Below, in pieces: positions 1 to 7,861 of a stretch of DNA of 64,000 nucleotides. The stretch spans positions 1-64,000 of the forward strand of contig JAQYVZ010000020.1 of NCBI GenBank assembly GCA_030145205.1. The letters are read 5' to 3'. The notes below the pieces were generated by a model. It saw only the letters and a program-made list of their open reading frames with translations, searched no databases and was not told the DNA's origin. The translations under genes were made by a program, and so were the position numbers. The first letter of the stretch is position 1, and the number at the start of each line of letters is the position of its first letter. This DNA comes from Desulfuromonadales bacterium. GTDB lineage: Bacteria > Desulfobacterota > Desulfuromonadia > Desulfuromonadales > BM103.

Positions 1-1
1 G

Positions 2-394
2 GGCGGCACCAAAACATCCGCACGTGAGTTGGGTGTTGATGAGCATCAGGTTGTAAAAACACTGGTTATGGAGAATGAGCAAGGCACACCGTTTCTGGTG
101 CTGATGCACGGCGACCGGGAGGTCTCCACCAAGGCTCTGGCGCGTGCGCTCGGGGTCAAATCCGTTCAACCCTGTCCACCGCAAACGGCCGACCGACATT
201 CTGGCTACCAGGTCGGCGGGACGTCGCCCTTCGGCACCCGCAAAGCGATGCCGGTCTACATGGAAGAAACGATCGCGGAGTTCGACACGATTTACATCAA
301 TGGCGGCAAACGGGGGTTTCTGGTTGAAATAGCCCCGCAGGATCTGATCGGGCTATTGAAACCGGCCCTGGTTGCGGTGGCGATTGAGAAGTAG
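2..394 (+). CDS. ybaK: YbaK/EbsC-family aminoacyl-tRNA deacylase (5' end missing)
   Basis: This is the C-terminal part of a YbaK/EbsC-type deacylase, a cytoplasmic quality-control enzyme that removes misloaded amino acids (classically Cys) from tRNA(Pro). The frame is already open at base 2 and reads GGTKTSARELG, which fits the family, so the true start lies upstream of the window and the TTG at 29 is internal. Family signatures are visible: VVKTL, the loop GYQVGGTSPFG, and INGGKRGF followed by EIAPQDLI near the end. About 131 codons are present against a usual length of 155-160. A hairpin followed by a T run at 450-480 probably ends the transcript. The family call is secure; the exact substrate is not. 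Confidence 0.9.
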   Translation, partial: GGTKTSARELGVDEHQVVKTLVMENEQGTPFLVLMHGDREVSTKALARALGVKSVQPCPPQTADRHSGYQVGGTSPFGTRKAMPVYMEETIAEFDTIYINGGKRGFLVEIAPQDLIGLLKPALVAVAIEK

Positions 395-433
395 ACGCCC
401 CCCTGAACAGCGGGGGCCAATATTGCAATAAGT

Positions 434-480
434 TACCCTCACCCCAACCCTCTCCCGTCAAGGGAGAGAGAGTTTTTTTT
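434..480 (+). terminator. Repeat-derived intrinsic terminator after ybaK
   Basis: A CCCTCACCCCAACC block leads into the stem CTCTCCC/GGGAGAG (450-456 with 462-468) and is followed by eight T residues (473-480). The block belongs to an intergenic repeat family that recurs near 27,995, 31,281 and 36,721. Here it has the form of a working intrinsic terminator. Confidence 0.65.
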
Positions 481-585
481 ACACGTAGTGCCTCTTCAGC
501 ATGATCCTCCCTTTGCGCTCATCGCGTCTTTCGGGTAAATTTGTTGTGACAGTTTGCCACCTACAATCGCACCCCGGAGGACACC

Positions 586-1416
586 ATGAGTCTAGACGAC
601 CGCTTCGAAAAAGCCGCCGCTGCCGTTGAAAACGCCCGGGCTATAGTTGTGACAGCCGGTGCCGGCATGGGTGTGGATTCCGGGCTGCCTGATTTTCGCG
701 GCAACCAGGGATTCTGGAATGCCTACCCGATGTACGAGCGGCTTGGCTACAGTTTCATTGATGCTGCCAATCCAGCCAATTTCGAAGGAGATCCGGCCTT
801 TGGCTGGGGGTTCTACGGCCACCGCACCAACCTCTACCGGGAAACCGAGCCGCATCAGGGCTTCCAGATGTTGCAGGACTGGGCCGCACGGTACAACCAG
901 GACAGCTTCGTGGTCACATCCAATGTTGACGGTCATTTCCAGAAAGCCGGTTATCGAGAAGACCAGGTTCTGGAGGTGCACGGCTCCATCAACCACCTGC
1001 AATGTCTGACACCTTGCTGCAACGATATCTGGGACAATGACGAAACCATCCCGGTCAACTTCGACAGCATGCGCGCCGAGCACATCCCCTCCTGTCGTCA
1101 CTGTCACAGCGCAGCACGCCCCAACATCCTGATGTTCGGTGACTACTCTTGGCTACCGAACCGAACCCATGGCCAGGAGATGCGCTTTGACCATTTTCTC
1201 GCCCAGCACCGCGACGCCCCTATGGTGATCGTCGAAATGGGGGCAGGTACGGCAATCTCTACAATCCGGCACATGAGTGAACGGTTGGGGCAGCGTCGCG
1301 ACGCGACGGTGATCCGGATCAATCCGCGTGAAGCACACATTGCCGGTGGGCACATTTCATTGTCCTGTGGTGCGCTGGAGGGGTTGGAGGGGATAGAGGG
1401 CTATTTACTTGACTGA
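586..1416 (+). CDS. Sir2-family NAD-dependent protein deacylase (sirtuin)
   Basis: A 276-residue sirtuin, a cytoplasmic enzyme that removes acyl groups from lysine using NAD. The start is fixed by GGAGG six bases upstream of the ATG. The NAD-binding signature GAGMGVDSGLPDFRG sits at residues 25-39. TSNVD is at 111-115, the catalytic-base motif VHGS has His132, and a zinc knuckle is suggested by Cys140, Cys144/145, Cys170 and Cys173. The first signature is a variant of the usual GAGISxxSGIPDFRG. The gene stands alone, with terminator-like and repeat sequences downstream. Whether it acts as a deacetylase, a desuccinylase or something else cannot be read from the sequence. Confidence 0.92.
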   Translation: MSLDDRFEKAAAAVENARAIVVTAGAGMGVDSGLPDFRGNQGFWNAYPMYERLGYSFIDAANPANFEGDPAFGWGFYGHRTNLYRETEPHQGFQMLQDWAARYNQDSFVVTSNVDGHFQKAGYREDQVLEVHGSINHLQCLTPCCNDIWDNDETIPVNFDSMRAEHIPSCRHCHSAARPNILMFGDYSWLPNRTHGQEMRFDHFLAQHRDAPMVIVEMGAGTAISTIRHMSERLGQRRDATVIRINPREAHIAGGHISLSCGALEGLEGIEGYLLD

Positions 1417-1471
1417 CCGGCAGGTTTCGGCCCGCTTGCCATTTCATCTCTTTGCTGAATTTGATAAAACC

Positions 1472-1545
1472 TTTAAGTCGGCGGGTCGCGTCCCGCCAGC
1501 CGCCATACTTTTGTCCAGGCGGCCACAAAAGTAAGCAAAAAGTCC
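1472..1545 (+). repeat. Left arm of a long inverted-repeat pair
   Basis: This stretch contains the palindrome GGCGGGTCGCGTCCCGCC, then an imperfect hairpin formed by CTTTTGT and ACAAAAG around CCAGGCGGCC, then GTAAGCAAAAAG. The same series of blocks recurs in reverse complement at 1861-1939, with about 315 bases between the arms. No gene lies inside the arms or between them. Confidence 0.75.
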
Positions 1546-1626
1546 TTTTCTCCTGCGGAGGGCAAGGACACAGCTGATTCCGAGCAGACCGTCAAATCTT
1601 GATTGACAGCGCTTCTGTCAGCTTAG

Positions 1627-1652
1627 GGGGGCCTTTCTCCTTCAAGGCCCCC
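1627..1652 (+). terminator. Strong hairpin, probable terminator
   Basis: GGGGGCCTT (1627-1635) pairs with AAGGCCCCC (1644-1652) across an 8-base loop, and TTCTT follows. It lies about 210 bases downstream of the sirtuin gene, between the inverted-repeat arms. A second short hairpin, GTGGGCC/GGCCCAC, lies at 1738-1759. The rest of 1417-1978 shows no coding signal. Confidence 0.5.
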
Positions 1653-1860
1653 TTCTTGCTGCGTCACTGTCGATAGTAGCAAAATCGTTGAAGATTACCC
1701 GAACAGGACAATAAGAAGCAGCTTGCAGCAAGAATAAGTGGGCCCAAGGGATGGCCCACGCTCACCTTTGTTTCCGTAGCAGTACGGCCTTGTACAATCA
1801 GCACTGTGGGGTGGGAACAGTGACCCCTTACAGACCACGCATGCCCCCTGCAAGGAAGAC

Positions 1861-1939
1861 TTTAGGCCTTTTTCTGCTTACTCTTTTGGGCCAGCAAAAG
1901 AGTAAGGCGTCCGGCGGGACGCGACCCGCCGACTTTGCT
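1861..1939 (-). repeat. Right arm of the long inverted-repeat pair
   Basis: Read on the minus strand this matches the arm at 1472-1545: AAGTCGGCGGGTCGCGTCCC, then a CTTACTCTTTT/AAAAGAGTAAG hairpin, then GCAGAAAAAGG. The central hairpin differs in sequence but keeps its pairing. Confidence 0.75.
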
Positions 1940-1978
1940 TTTCAACAACCGGCAAACACCCATTAAACAAACAAAAAA

Positions 1979-2545
1979 CTACAGATCAAGATCCCCAGCA
2001 ATCCCTTGCATCGCCACCAGACAAAGATCACAAAATTCCGCAAGGGGAATCCCCGCAACCTCACATTCACGAATAATGTCGCGGTTCGCCCCGGCAGCAA
2101 AAGCCCTCTCCTTGATACGCTTGCGCACGCTCTTCGGTTTGACGCTGGCCAGCCTTTTGTCAGGGTAGACCAGAGCCGTGGCCACGATCAGGCCGGTGAT
2201 GGTTTCGCCGGCGGCTAACAGATGGTGAAACGGAGTGCTGCGCTTCTCGCCGGGGTGGGCCGTCTCATTATGCAAACGGATCGCTTCGATAATCTCAGCA
2301 TCCAGCCCCCGACCGGTCAGAATACGAGCGGTCTCAATGGTATGTACCGTCAGGTCGGTATGGGTCTCGGCGTCGAGATCGTGCAGCAGACCGGCCAGCC
2401 CCCACTTCTCAGGGTCTTCGCCAAGGTGCTCCGCCAAAGCACGCATTACCGCTTCAGAAGCCAGGCAATGCTTGAGCATATTCGGGGTTTTTACATGGTC
2501 CTGCAGTAGGGCAAACGCTTCCGGTCGGCTAATTCCGTATGCCAT
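1979..2545 (-). CDS. HD-domain (HDIG-type) hydrolase-like protein
   Basis: A 188-residue HD-superfamily protein, probably a metal-dependent phosphohydrolase in the cytoplasm. The open frame extends to 2623, but that would overlap the upstream gene. The ATG at 2545 (MAYGIS) has a GAGG ribosome binding site and starts 7 bases after the stop of the DjlA-like gene, so it is preferred. HD-fold residues include His26 (MLKHCLA), the HD pair in LLHDLDAE (His55-Asp56) and RLHNE further on. The substrate is unknown. It is probably co-transcribed with the J-domain gene before it. Confidence 0.8.
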   Translation of the reverse strand: MAYGISRPEAFALLQDHVKTPNMLKHCLASEAVMRALAEHLGEDPEKWGLAGLLHDLDAETHTDLTVHTIETARILTGRGLDAEIIEAIRLHNETAHPGEKRSTPFHHLLAAGETITGLIVATALVYPDKRLASVKPKSVRKRIKERAFAAGANRDIIRECEVAGIPLAEFCDLCLVAMQGIAGDLDL

Positions 2546-2552
2546 TTCAACC

Positions 2553-3302
2553 TCACTTTTTCGCTTTGGAAATGCTTTCGTACGCTTCATTGATGTCGCG
2601 GAACTTGCTCTCGGCAAATTCAACGAAATCGTCCGGCAGACCCTTGGAAATCACCTTGTCCGGGTGGTATTCGCTGGCCAGCTTGCGATACGCCTTCTTG
2701 ACTTCGGCAAGGTCGGCCCCATTCGACAGACCGAGCATTGCGTAGTGATGCGACAGGTCGCTGACGAACTGGCGCTTGACGGTTTCGTAGACATTACCAT
2801 GCAAACCAAGATGCACTGGTGCGGCGCGCAACAGGCTATCTTCGGCCGGATGCAATTCGCCATCCGCCATGGCCACCGTAAATAGGATTTCATAGAACAT
2901 CATGCGCAACTGGGGGTCATGATTGAAAATCTGTCCGAACTGGCGGGCATAGTCTTCAAAAGGTGTGTTGTTTTCCTTGGCCTGATTGAACAGGCCGATT
3001 GCAAACTGACGCGCGGCTGCATCAAGGTTAAGCCGTTGACGCATGAACTCCTGCACTGCCCGGATTTCATGCTCACACACCTGGCCGTCCGCCTTGGCAA
3101 TTTTGCCGAGCATGGCAAAGGTCGCCGTAAAAAACACCGCCTGGCGCTGCTCCAGGCCAGTCATCGAGCCAGTTTCAGCCCGTCGCACACCCGGCTTGTC
3201 GTCAACCAGGGTATGTCCGAGCGAGGCTCCCACCAAGGCGCCGATCGGTCCACCAATCATGAACCCGACGCCGCCACCCAAAATCTTTCCAAACCAGGAC
3301 AT
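2553..3302 (-). CDS. djlA: DjlA-like TerB/J-domain co-chaperone
   Basis: A 249-residue protein with a glycine-rich hydrophobic N-terminus (residues 8-30, [17 protein letters not shown]) that may insert in or lie on the membrane. A TerB-like all-helical domain follows (about 55-170, with KADG and MADGE acidic turns), then a C-terminal J domain (about 185-249) with the catalytic HPD at 213-215. J domains stimulate DnaK ATPase activity. The order TerB then C-terminal J is that of DjlA. The HD-domain gene follows directly and is probably in the same transcript. Confidence 0.85.
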   Translation of the reverse strand: MSWFGKILGGGVGFMIGGPIGALVGASLGHTLVDDKPGVRRAETGSMTGLEQRQAVFFTATFAMLGKIAKADGQVCEHEIRAVQEFMRQRLNLDAAARQFAIGLFNQAKENNTPFEDYARQFGQIFNHDPQLRMMFYEILFTVAMADGELHPAEDSLLRAAPVHLGLHGNVYETVKRQFVSDLSHHYAMLGLSNGADLAEVKKAYRKLASEYHPDKVISKGLPDDFVEFAESKFRDINEAYESISKAKK

Positions 3303-3343
3303 GCCTTCCTCCTGTCAATTGCTTTGTCTTTAAAAGCGGTTAG

Positions 3344-3946
3344 TCATATCGGCTCTGGAAGCGAAAACTTTTCACGATGCCGCGGGGTCACTTGCTGATA
3401 AAGTGCCTGCAGTGCCGCTAAATCTTCCTCCAGGTGGCCGGTCGGCCAGAAGGCCTCCATCATCTCAACCCTGCGTTTACGATAATCGAGAGAGACCGGC
3501 ACCACCGGAATTCCCGTTTGCAGGGCAATAAAGTAAAAACCGGTCTTCCAGCGCCGCACTTTACTGCGGGTTCCCTCGGGAGCGAGGGCCAGCAAGAAGG
3601 GTTTACCGTGCTTGAAGCGAGCTGCTAAATTGCTGATCAAACCGTGCGGAGCAGCACGATTAACGGGAATTCCGTGCAGCCAAAACAAAAAGGGCGCCAG
3701 CGTCCCCTTAAACAGAGTGTGTTTCCCTAGCCAGGAGACATCAAGATTCAAGGCAAGGCGCGTCGCCACACCGATAACAAAGTCCCAATTCGACGTATGT
3801 GGCGCGGCGATTATGACAAACTGCGGCAGGTCTGGCAAGGAGCCAACCACCCGCCATCGCAAAATGTGCAGCATGGTTCGACCCAACCAACGTGTCAGAA
3901 AAGTGCCGCGCCGAGGCACGGCAGGGCCAATCTGCGGCAACTGCAT
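3344..3946 (-). CDS. PlsC-like lysophospholipid acyltransferase
   Basis: A 200-residue acyltransferase of the PlsC/LPLAT superfamily, which transfers acyl groups to lysophospholipids or related acceptors at the inner membrane. Motif I is HTSNWD (His50-Asp55) and motif III is PEGTRS (123-128); a hydrophobic stretch runs from 83 to 90. The open frame extends to 4090, but the extra 48 residues look non-coding (Cys-rich, unlike the family). The ATG at 3946 (MQLPQIG, then PRRGTFLTRWLGR) matches the usual family start, although its ribosome binding site is weak. It may act on a lipid other than lysophosphatidate. Confidence 0.78.
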   Translation of the reverse strand: MQLPQIGPAVPRRGTFLTRWLGRTMLHILRWRVVGSLPDLPQFVIIAAPHTSNWDFVIGVATRLALNLDVSWLGKHTLFKGTLAPFLFWLHGIPVNRAAPHGLISNLAARFKHGKPFLLALAPEGTRSKVRRWKTGFYFIALQTGIPVVPVSLDYRKRRVEMMEAFWPTGHLEEDLAALQALYQQVTPRHREKFSLPEPI

Positions 3947-4312
3947 GCGATGACATCCCGGCTCAAAACAAACCAACAAAGGAAAGGAGCATAATAGCAT
4001 GCTGTCAGAACAACAGCCAGACAGATCAAAGTCATTCTGCATGGGGATGCGACCGGAAGGAACAGGCAAGGACAACCGAACACAAGGCAAACGTAAATCT
4101 GGTGAGAGGGCTTAATTGACTGCGCTAAAACACGTCATCACTCAAGAAAAAACCGTTTCCAGCCTCCATTAAAGAGAAAGAAAACGGCGACATTCCATAG
4201 AGATAACAATTCAGTCCCTCTCCCAGCCCTCGCGACAGGGTGGTTAATGTGCAAGGACCATTCCAAGCAAAAACAACCCCTGTCTTACGCAACAGAAGGG
4301 TCTTTGCCGGGA
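3947..4312. other. Intergenic region without recognisable genes
   Basis: About 366 bases lie between two minus-strand genes. It contains purine-rich tracts and a CCCTCTCCCAGCCC run near 4216 that faintly resembles the intergenic repeat family. I see no convincing promoter, RNA or ORF. If the acyltransferase starts further upstream (up to 4090) the region is shorter. Confidence 0.4.
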
Positions 4313-5503
4313 TCATAAAACAACCAGCTCTTCCGGTGAGAAGGTCATACGTTTCGCCATCAATTCCCGCAATTGGAACGTATTCTCGATGCCAATGGCG
4401 CCAACCCCGGGCAGGACAACCTTCGGCTCAAACGCGAAGGTCATCCCTTCTTTCAGCTCGAAATCGTCAAACCCCCTGGCAATAAACGGGTATTCGTCGA
4501 TCTCGATACCGACACCATGCCCGATAAATGACACCTGGGCACCCTTCGCCCCCATGAAGCTATCCTGGTAACCCAGTTCTGTAGCAAGCTCGCAACAGGC
4601 CCTGTACACGCCGCCCCAACTGGCGCCGGGAACAGCGACCTCCAGCATACGGTGCTGTACCGCCAACATGTCGTCGTAAGCCTTAACCAGCTGGTCAGGC
4701 AAACCGCCAATACAGAAGATCCTGGTCTGGTCGCTCAGATAGCCATCGAAGGCTCCGGCAAAATCAACGCAGATGACTTCATTCGGCCGGATTGATTTGT
4801 AGCTCGCTCCCTGGGCGACCGACGGATTCACCCCCATACCACCGAGCGGGGTGTCCAGGTAGGTGGGAACGGCACTGTCCGAACCGGAGAAGATATGCCC
4901 GTAAAAAAGCTCATTATTGAAGCCACGCATCCGGGTGATCCCCTGGTGCCCTTCCTTGCGGGCAACGAACTCCAACTCGGCTGCCAGCTCCAGGTCAGTC
5001 ATCCCCTCCCGAATGACCTCAAGGGCGCGCTCATACACTTTATTGACCTGGACACCAGCGTCCTTCATGATCCCGATTTCATATTTCGACTTGACCGCAC
5101 GTACGGTACGGATCAATGGTGTCGCATCGCTGATGACGCACGCGCCCAGCAATTGCTGGAACCGCTGATAAATCGCGACCGGCAACACATCTAACTCCAT
5201 GCCGGCCTTTTCCGGCAGAGACATACCGAAGTCTGATAAAACATCCGGAAGAGCCCGAAAGCTACTGAAAGGGACCACGTTTTTCAATCCCGATTCCATC
5301 CGGGCGCGCTGTGCATCTTTGCGCACCATGTAGACCGACTCACCGCTGCAGGGGACAAACAGGACACCCTGCTGAATCGTCCCGGTAAAATAAAACAGGT
5401 CGGCATTTTGCAGAATCAAGACCGCATCCAGATCATGCTGCGCCATTTCTGCCTGCAGCTTTACGATTCGGGCTTCAAGTTCAGTTGCTGGGGTAATTCT
5501 CAC
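4313..5503 (-). CDS. M24-family Xaa-Pro aminopeptidase-like metallopeptidase
   Basis: A 396-residue creatinase/prolidase-fold protein that should cleave N-terminal residues next to proline. The start is a GTG preceded by AAGGAG at good spacing. The N-terminal creatinase-like domain covers about 1-135. The pita-bread catalytic domain keeps all five metal ligands: Asp247 (VDFAG), Asp258 (LSDQTR), His329 (IGHGVG), Glu359 (FEPK) and Glu373 (IENTF). The gene appears to stand alone. Prolidase or another Xaa-Pro peptidase are both possible specificities. Confidence 0.9.
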   Translation of the reverse strand: MRITPATELEARIVKLQAEMAQHDLDAVLILQNADLFYFTGTIQQGVLFVPCSGESVYMVRKDAQRARMESGLKNVVPFSSFRALPDVLSDFGMSLPEKAGMELDVLPVAIYQRFQQLLGACVISDATPLIRTVRAVKSKYEIGIMKDAGVQVNKVYERALEVIREGMTDLELAAELEFVARKEGHQGITRMRGFNNELFYGHIFSGSDSAVPTYLDTPLGGMGVNPSVAQGASYKSIRPNEVICVDFAGAFDGYLSDQTRIFCIGGLPDQLVKAYDDMLAVQHRMLEVAVPGASWGGVYRACCELATELGYQDSFMGAKGAQVSFIGHGVGIEIDEYPFIARGFDDFELKEGMTFAFEPKVVLPGVGAIGIENTFQLRELMAKRMTFSPEELVVL

Positions 5504-5865
5504 GAGAATCTCCTTGGGGTCCTCAAACTTTATCTCAACCAGAAAAAACGTATTTTTTTAAATATTTCAAGAAGATAAACAGATATCAAAGCATAAATAA
5601 ACGGAGCTCATATCGCCATGCGCACATTCTTAATGCAACCATTTCCAGTCATGATTGTTTTCTAGGCAAAAAGCTAAATCTGTTTTTCAAACTGGCGCTT
5701 GAATGCCAACCAACACCTTTTCCACACCTTTTTCCACGACCGACTGTGGACAGAACAACCACCGGTTTTCGAACTTCAACCGGTGCGCAGCAAGGAGTCC
5801 TCACCGACAAGCCAAAGACGACCCAAAGCAAACGGAAGTAAGGGATGGAGATGTCGACGAGGGGT
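5504..5865. other. AT-rich intergenic region
   Basis: This 362-base gap separates the M24 peptidase start from the end of the sensor kinase gene. The part near 5540-5640 is AT-rich and is the likely place for the peptidase promoter, but no clear -35/-10 pair can be defended. Near 5717-5755 there are three weak DnaA-box-like words (TTTTCCACA and variants), judged to be chance. Confidence 0.4.
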
Positions 5866-7575
5866 TCATTGAACCAGCGGCAGATGAACTGAAACACGCG
5901 TCCCATGACCGCGCTGGCTCTGCAGCGCAACCGTACCGTCATGGGCTTCGACCAGGTGTTTGACAATCGTCAACCCCAGGCCTGTGCCTGAAATCGCCGT
6001 ATTGGTCGCATCGGCGCGATAAAATTTCTCAAAAGCCCGTTCCACCTGGTCAGGCAACATACCGAGGCCTGAGTCACTGACAGCCAGATGACACATCGTG
6101 TTTTTGAGTTCTGCCTGCAAGCAAATCGTACCGCCACTGGGGGAGTACTTGACGGCATTGCCGACAAGATTTTCCAGGATCTGAACCAAGGCGTAACGAT
6201 CCGCCTCAATCAGGACCGGATAGTCCGGGAACTCGATCGCAAACTGATGTTTTGTGCAATCCAGAGAAAATTCGGCAACAACTTGTTGACAGACTTTGCC
6301 AAGATCGCAGGGCTCATAAGAGAGCTGCAGCCCTTCGCCGGCTTCGATCCGGCTGATATCGAGCAGGTCACCGACGATCTGGGCGAGATTTTCCGACTTG
6401 TCCTGGATCAGTGTCAAATATTCCCGCCAATTCTCCCGGGTGTGCTCCTCCTGGGTCAGCAACAGGTCCGCATACCCCAGAATGGTTGAAAGCGGGGTGC
6501 GCAGCTCATGCGCAGCGGTTGACACGAAATCGCTCTTCATCCGATCGACTTCGCGTTCACGGGTGACATCATGCAGCAAGGTGATCCGCCCCCGGTAATC
6601 CTGCTCTGAACCGCGAATCACTGCGACCCGGGCCTGGTAGGTCCGTTCGCTGCTATCCTCGGAGCTCAAAGCCACATCCCTGACCAACACCTCGTCATCA
6701 TCCGGGGCCGGGCCACTCAACAGGTTGCTCAACAGCTGACTGGGCAGAATGTCAATGCTCGGTTTCTCGGTCGAACTGGACAGACAAAAACCAAAGAGCT
6801 GCTCCGCCCGTTCATTCATCAGAACAATATGATCGTCAGCGTCCGTCACCAGCAGGCTGTCGGCTGCTGACCGCAAAATACCATGAACCTTGGCGTTGGC
6901 TTCCTGGGTTTCCAAGAGGGATTTCTGCAGGGCACCCTGTGCCTTTTTGTAATCCGTCACATCGCTGTACGCCATAACAACATGGCTGATCTCGCCATCA
7001 TCAGCAAACAGAGGTCGTCCGACCACAGTGAAACTGCGATCACCCAGCGTCCATTCCTGCAGACGCTGTTCACAGCGATGCTGCAACACATCGACAAACG
7101 TGCACCTGGCTTTAACCTGCTCCTCCTGGCAGCACACGGCGTCATGGCAAGGAAGCCCGTAGACGTCTTCATCTTTACAGAGCAGCAGATCCTTGGTTTT
7201 CTGGTTGTAGGCCAAGACCCGGCCGCGGGGGTCGAGGACCAACAGGGCGGCGCCAACCGAATCGAAGATCGCCTGGATCTCGTCGTGAGCAAAACTCAAC
7301 TCATGGTTGAGCTTGCGATGACTCTCCAAGACATGCTGAAAAGTCCGGGTCACGATGCCGATCGGGTCAAAATCAAGCAGACTCTGATCGTCAAGTTCTT
7401 CCGGGCGCAGGGTCTTGGTGCCGACCACGGACAGCATGTCGTTAACTTTGGTGCGGATGTACGCGTAGGCCTCGTTGCGATTGGCTCGCAACCGGGTATT
7501 CTCCTCCCGAAGCTGCTCTAGCTCGGCGGTCAGTTCAGTCAACCTGACATCATTATCAGCAGTCATCTTTGACAT
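5866..7575 (-). CDS. PAS-containing sensor histidine kinase with cysteine-rich first PAS
   Basis: A 569-residue soluble histidine kinase with no membrane segment. An N-terminal coiled coil (about 8-35) precedes PAS 1 (about 97-210). That PAS carries a cysteine cluster at residues 133, 143, 148, 149, 158 and 168. PAS 2 follows (about 228-340), then HisKA with phospho-accepting His356 (AAHELRTPL), then a HATPase domain with NLVGNAVKYSP, SDSGLGM and GTGLGL. No response regulator gene is adjacent. It is the last gene of a minus-strand cluster after a YeeE/YedE transporter and a TusA-like protein, so a signal linked to sulfur or thiols is plausible but only inferred. The cysteines could bind a metal or cluster, or act as a redox switch. 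Confidence 0.9.
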   Translation of the reverse strand: MSKMTADNDVRLTELTAELEQLREENTRLRANRNEAYAYIRTKVNDMLSVVGTKTLRPEELDDQSLLDFDPIGIVTRTFQHVLESHRKLNHELSFAHDEIQAIFDSVGAALLVLDPRGRVLAYNQKTKDLLLCKDEDVYGLPCHDAVCCQEEQVKARCTFVDVLQHRCEQRLQEWTLGDRSFTVVGRPLFADDGEISHVVMAYSDVTDYKKAQGALQKSLLETQEANAKVHGILRSAADSLLVTDADDHIVLMNERAEQLFGFCLSSSTEKPSIDILPSQLLSNLLSGPAPDDDEVLVRDVALSSEDSSERTYQARVAVIRGSEQDYRGRITLLHDVTREREVDRMKSDFVSTAAHELRTPLSTILGYADLLLTQEEHTRENWREYLTLIQDKSENLAQIVGDLLDISRIEAGEGLQLSYEPCDLGKVCQQVVAEFSLDCTKHQFAIEFPDYPVLIEADRYALVQILENLVGNAVKYSPSGGTICLQAELKNTMCHLAVSDSGLGMLPDQVERAFEKFYRADATNTAISGTGLGLTIVKHLVEAHDGTVALQSQRGHGTRVSVHLPLVQ

Positions 7576-7599
7576 GCTTATCCTTGTTGAATATCCCTG

Positions 7600-7845
7600 T
7601 TACTTCTTCACGACAACCCGATAATAACCGGCAATTTTTTCAATTTCGGCATGCAGCCCCATGTTTTCTACGGTTGCCGGAATCGTTCCTGTCGCATCGC
7701 GATTGTCGGTCAGCACGACAATTTCAAGATCACCGGCTTCCAGACGATCAAATTGCTGATTGATCTCACGCAGGGCGAGCAGAAGACTCGACGGACAGAT
7801 CTGACCACGAATATCCTTCTCAATCACCACGGGTTGTTGACTCAT
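7600..7845 (-). CDS. TusA-like sulfur-carrier protein
   Basis: An 81-residue TusA/SirA-fold protein. TusA proteins carry persulfide sulfur on a conserved cysteine. The core reads DIRGQICPSSLLLAL, so the family cysteine is present (Cys17) but the usual CPxP motif is CPSS, as in YeeE/YedE-linked relatives. The open frame reaches a GTG at 7851, but GAGGAG is better spaced for the ATG at 7845. The transporter gene ends 16 bases upstream and the kinase gene begins 24 bases downstream. It probably receives sulfur from the transporter; a role in 2-thiouridine synthesis is less likely in this context. Confidence 0.87.
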   Translation of the reverse strand: MSQQPVVIEKDIRGQICPSSLLLALREINQQFDRLEAGDLEIVVLTDNRDATGTIPATVENMGLHAEIEKIAGYYRVVVKK

Positions 7846-7861
7846 CGTCACGTCTCCTCGT

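Noticed and set aside
5717-5755. Cluster of three DnaA-box-like words
   Set aside because: Only one is within one mismatch of the consensus. There is no AT-rich unwinding element next to it and no dnaA, dnaN or parAB nearby, so an origin is not supported.
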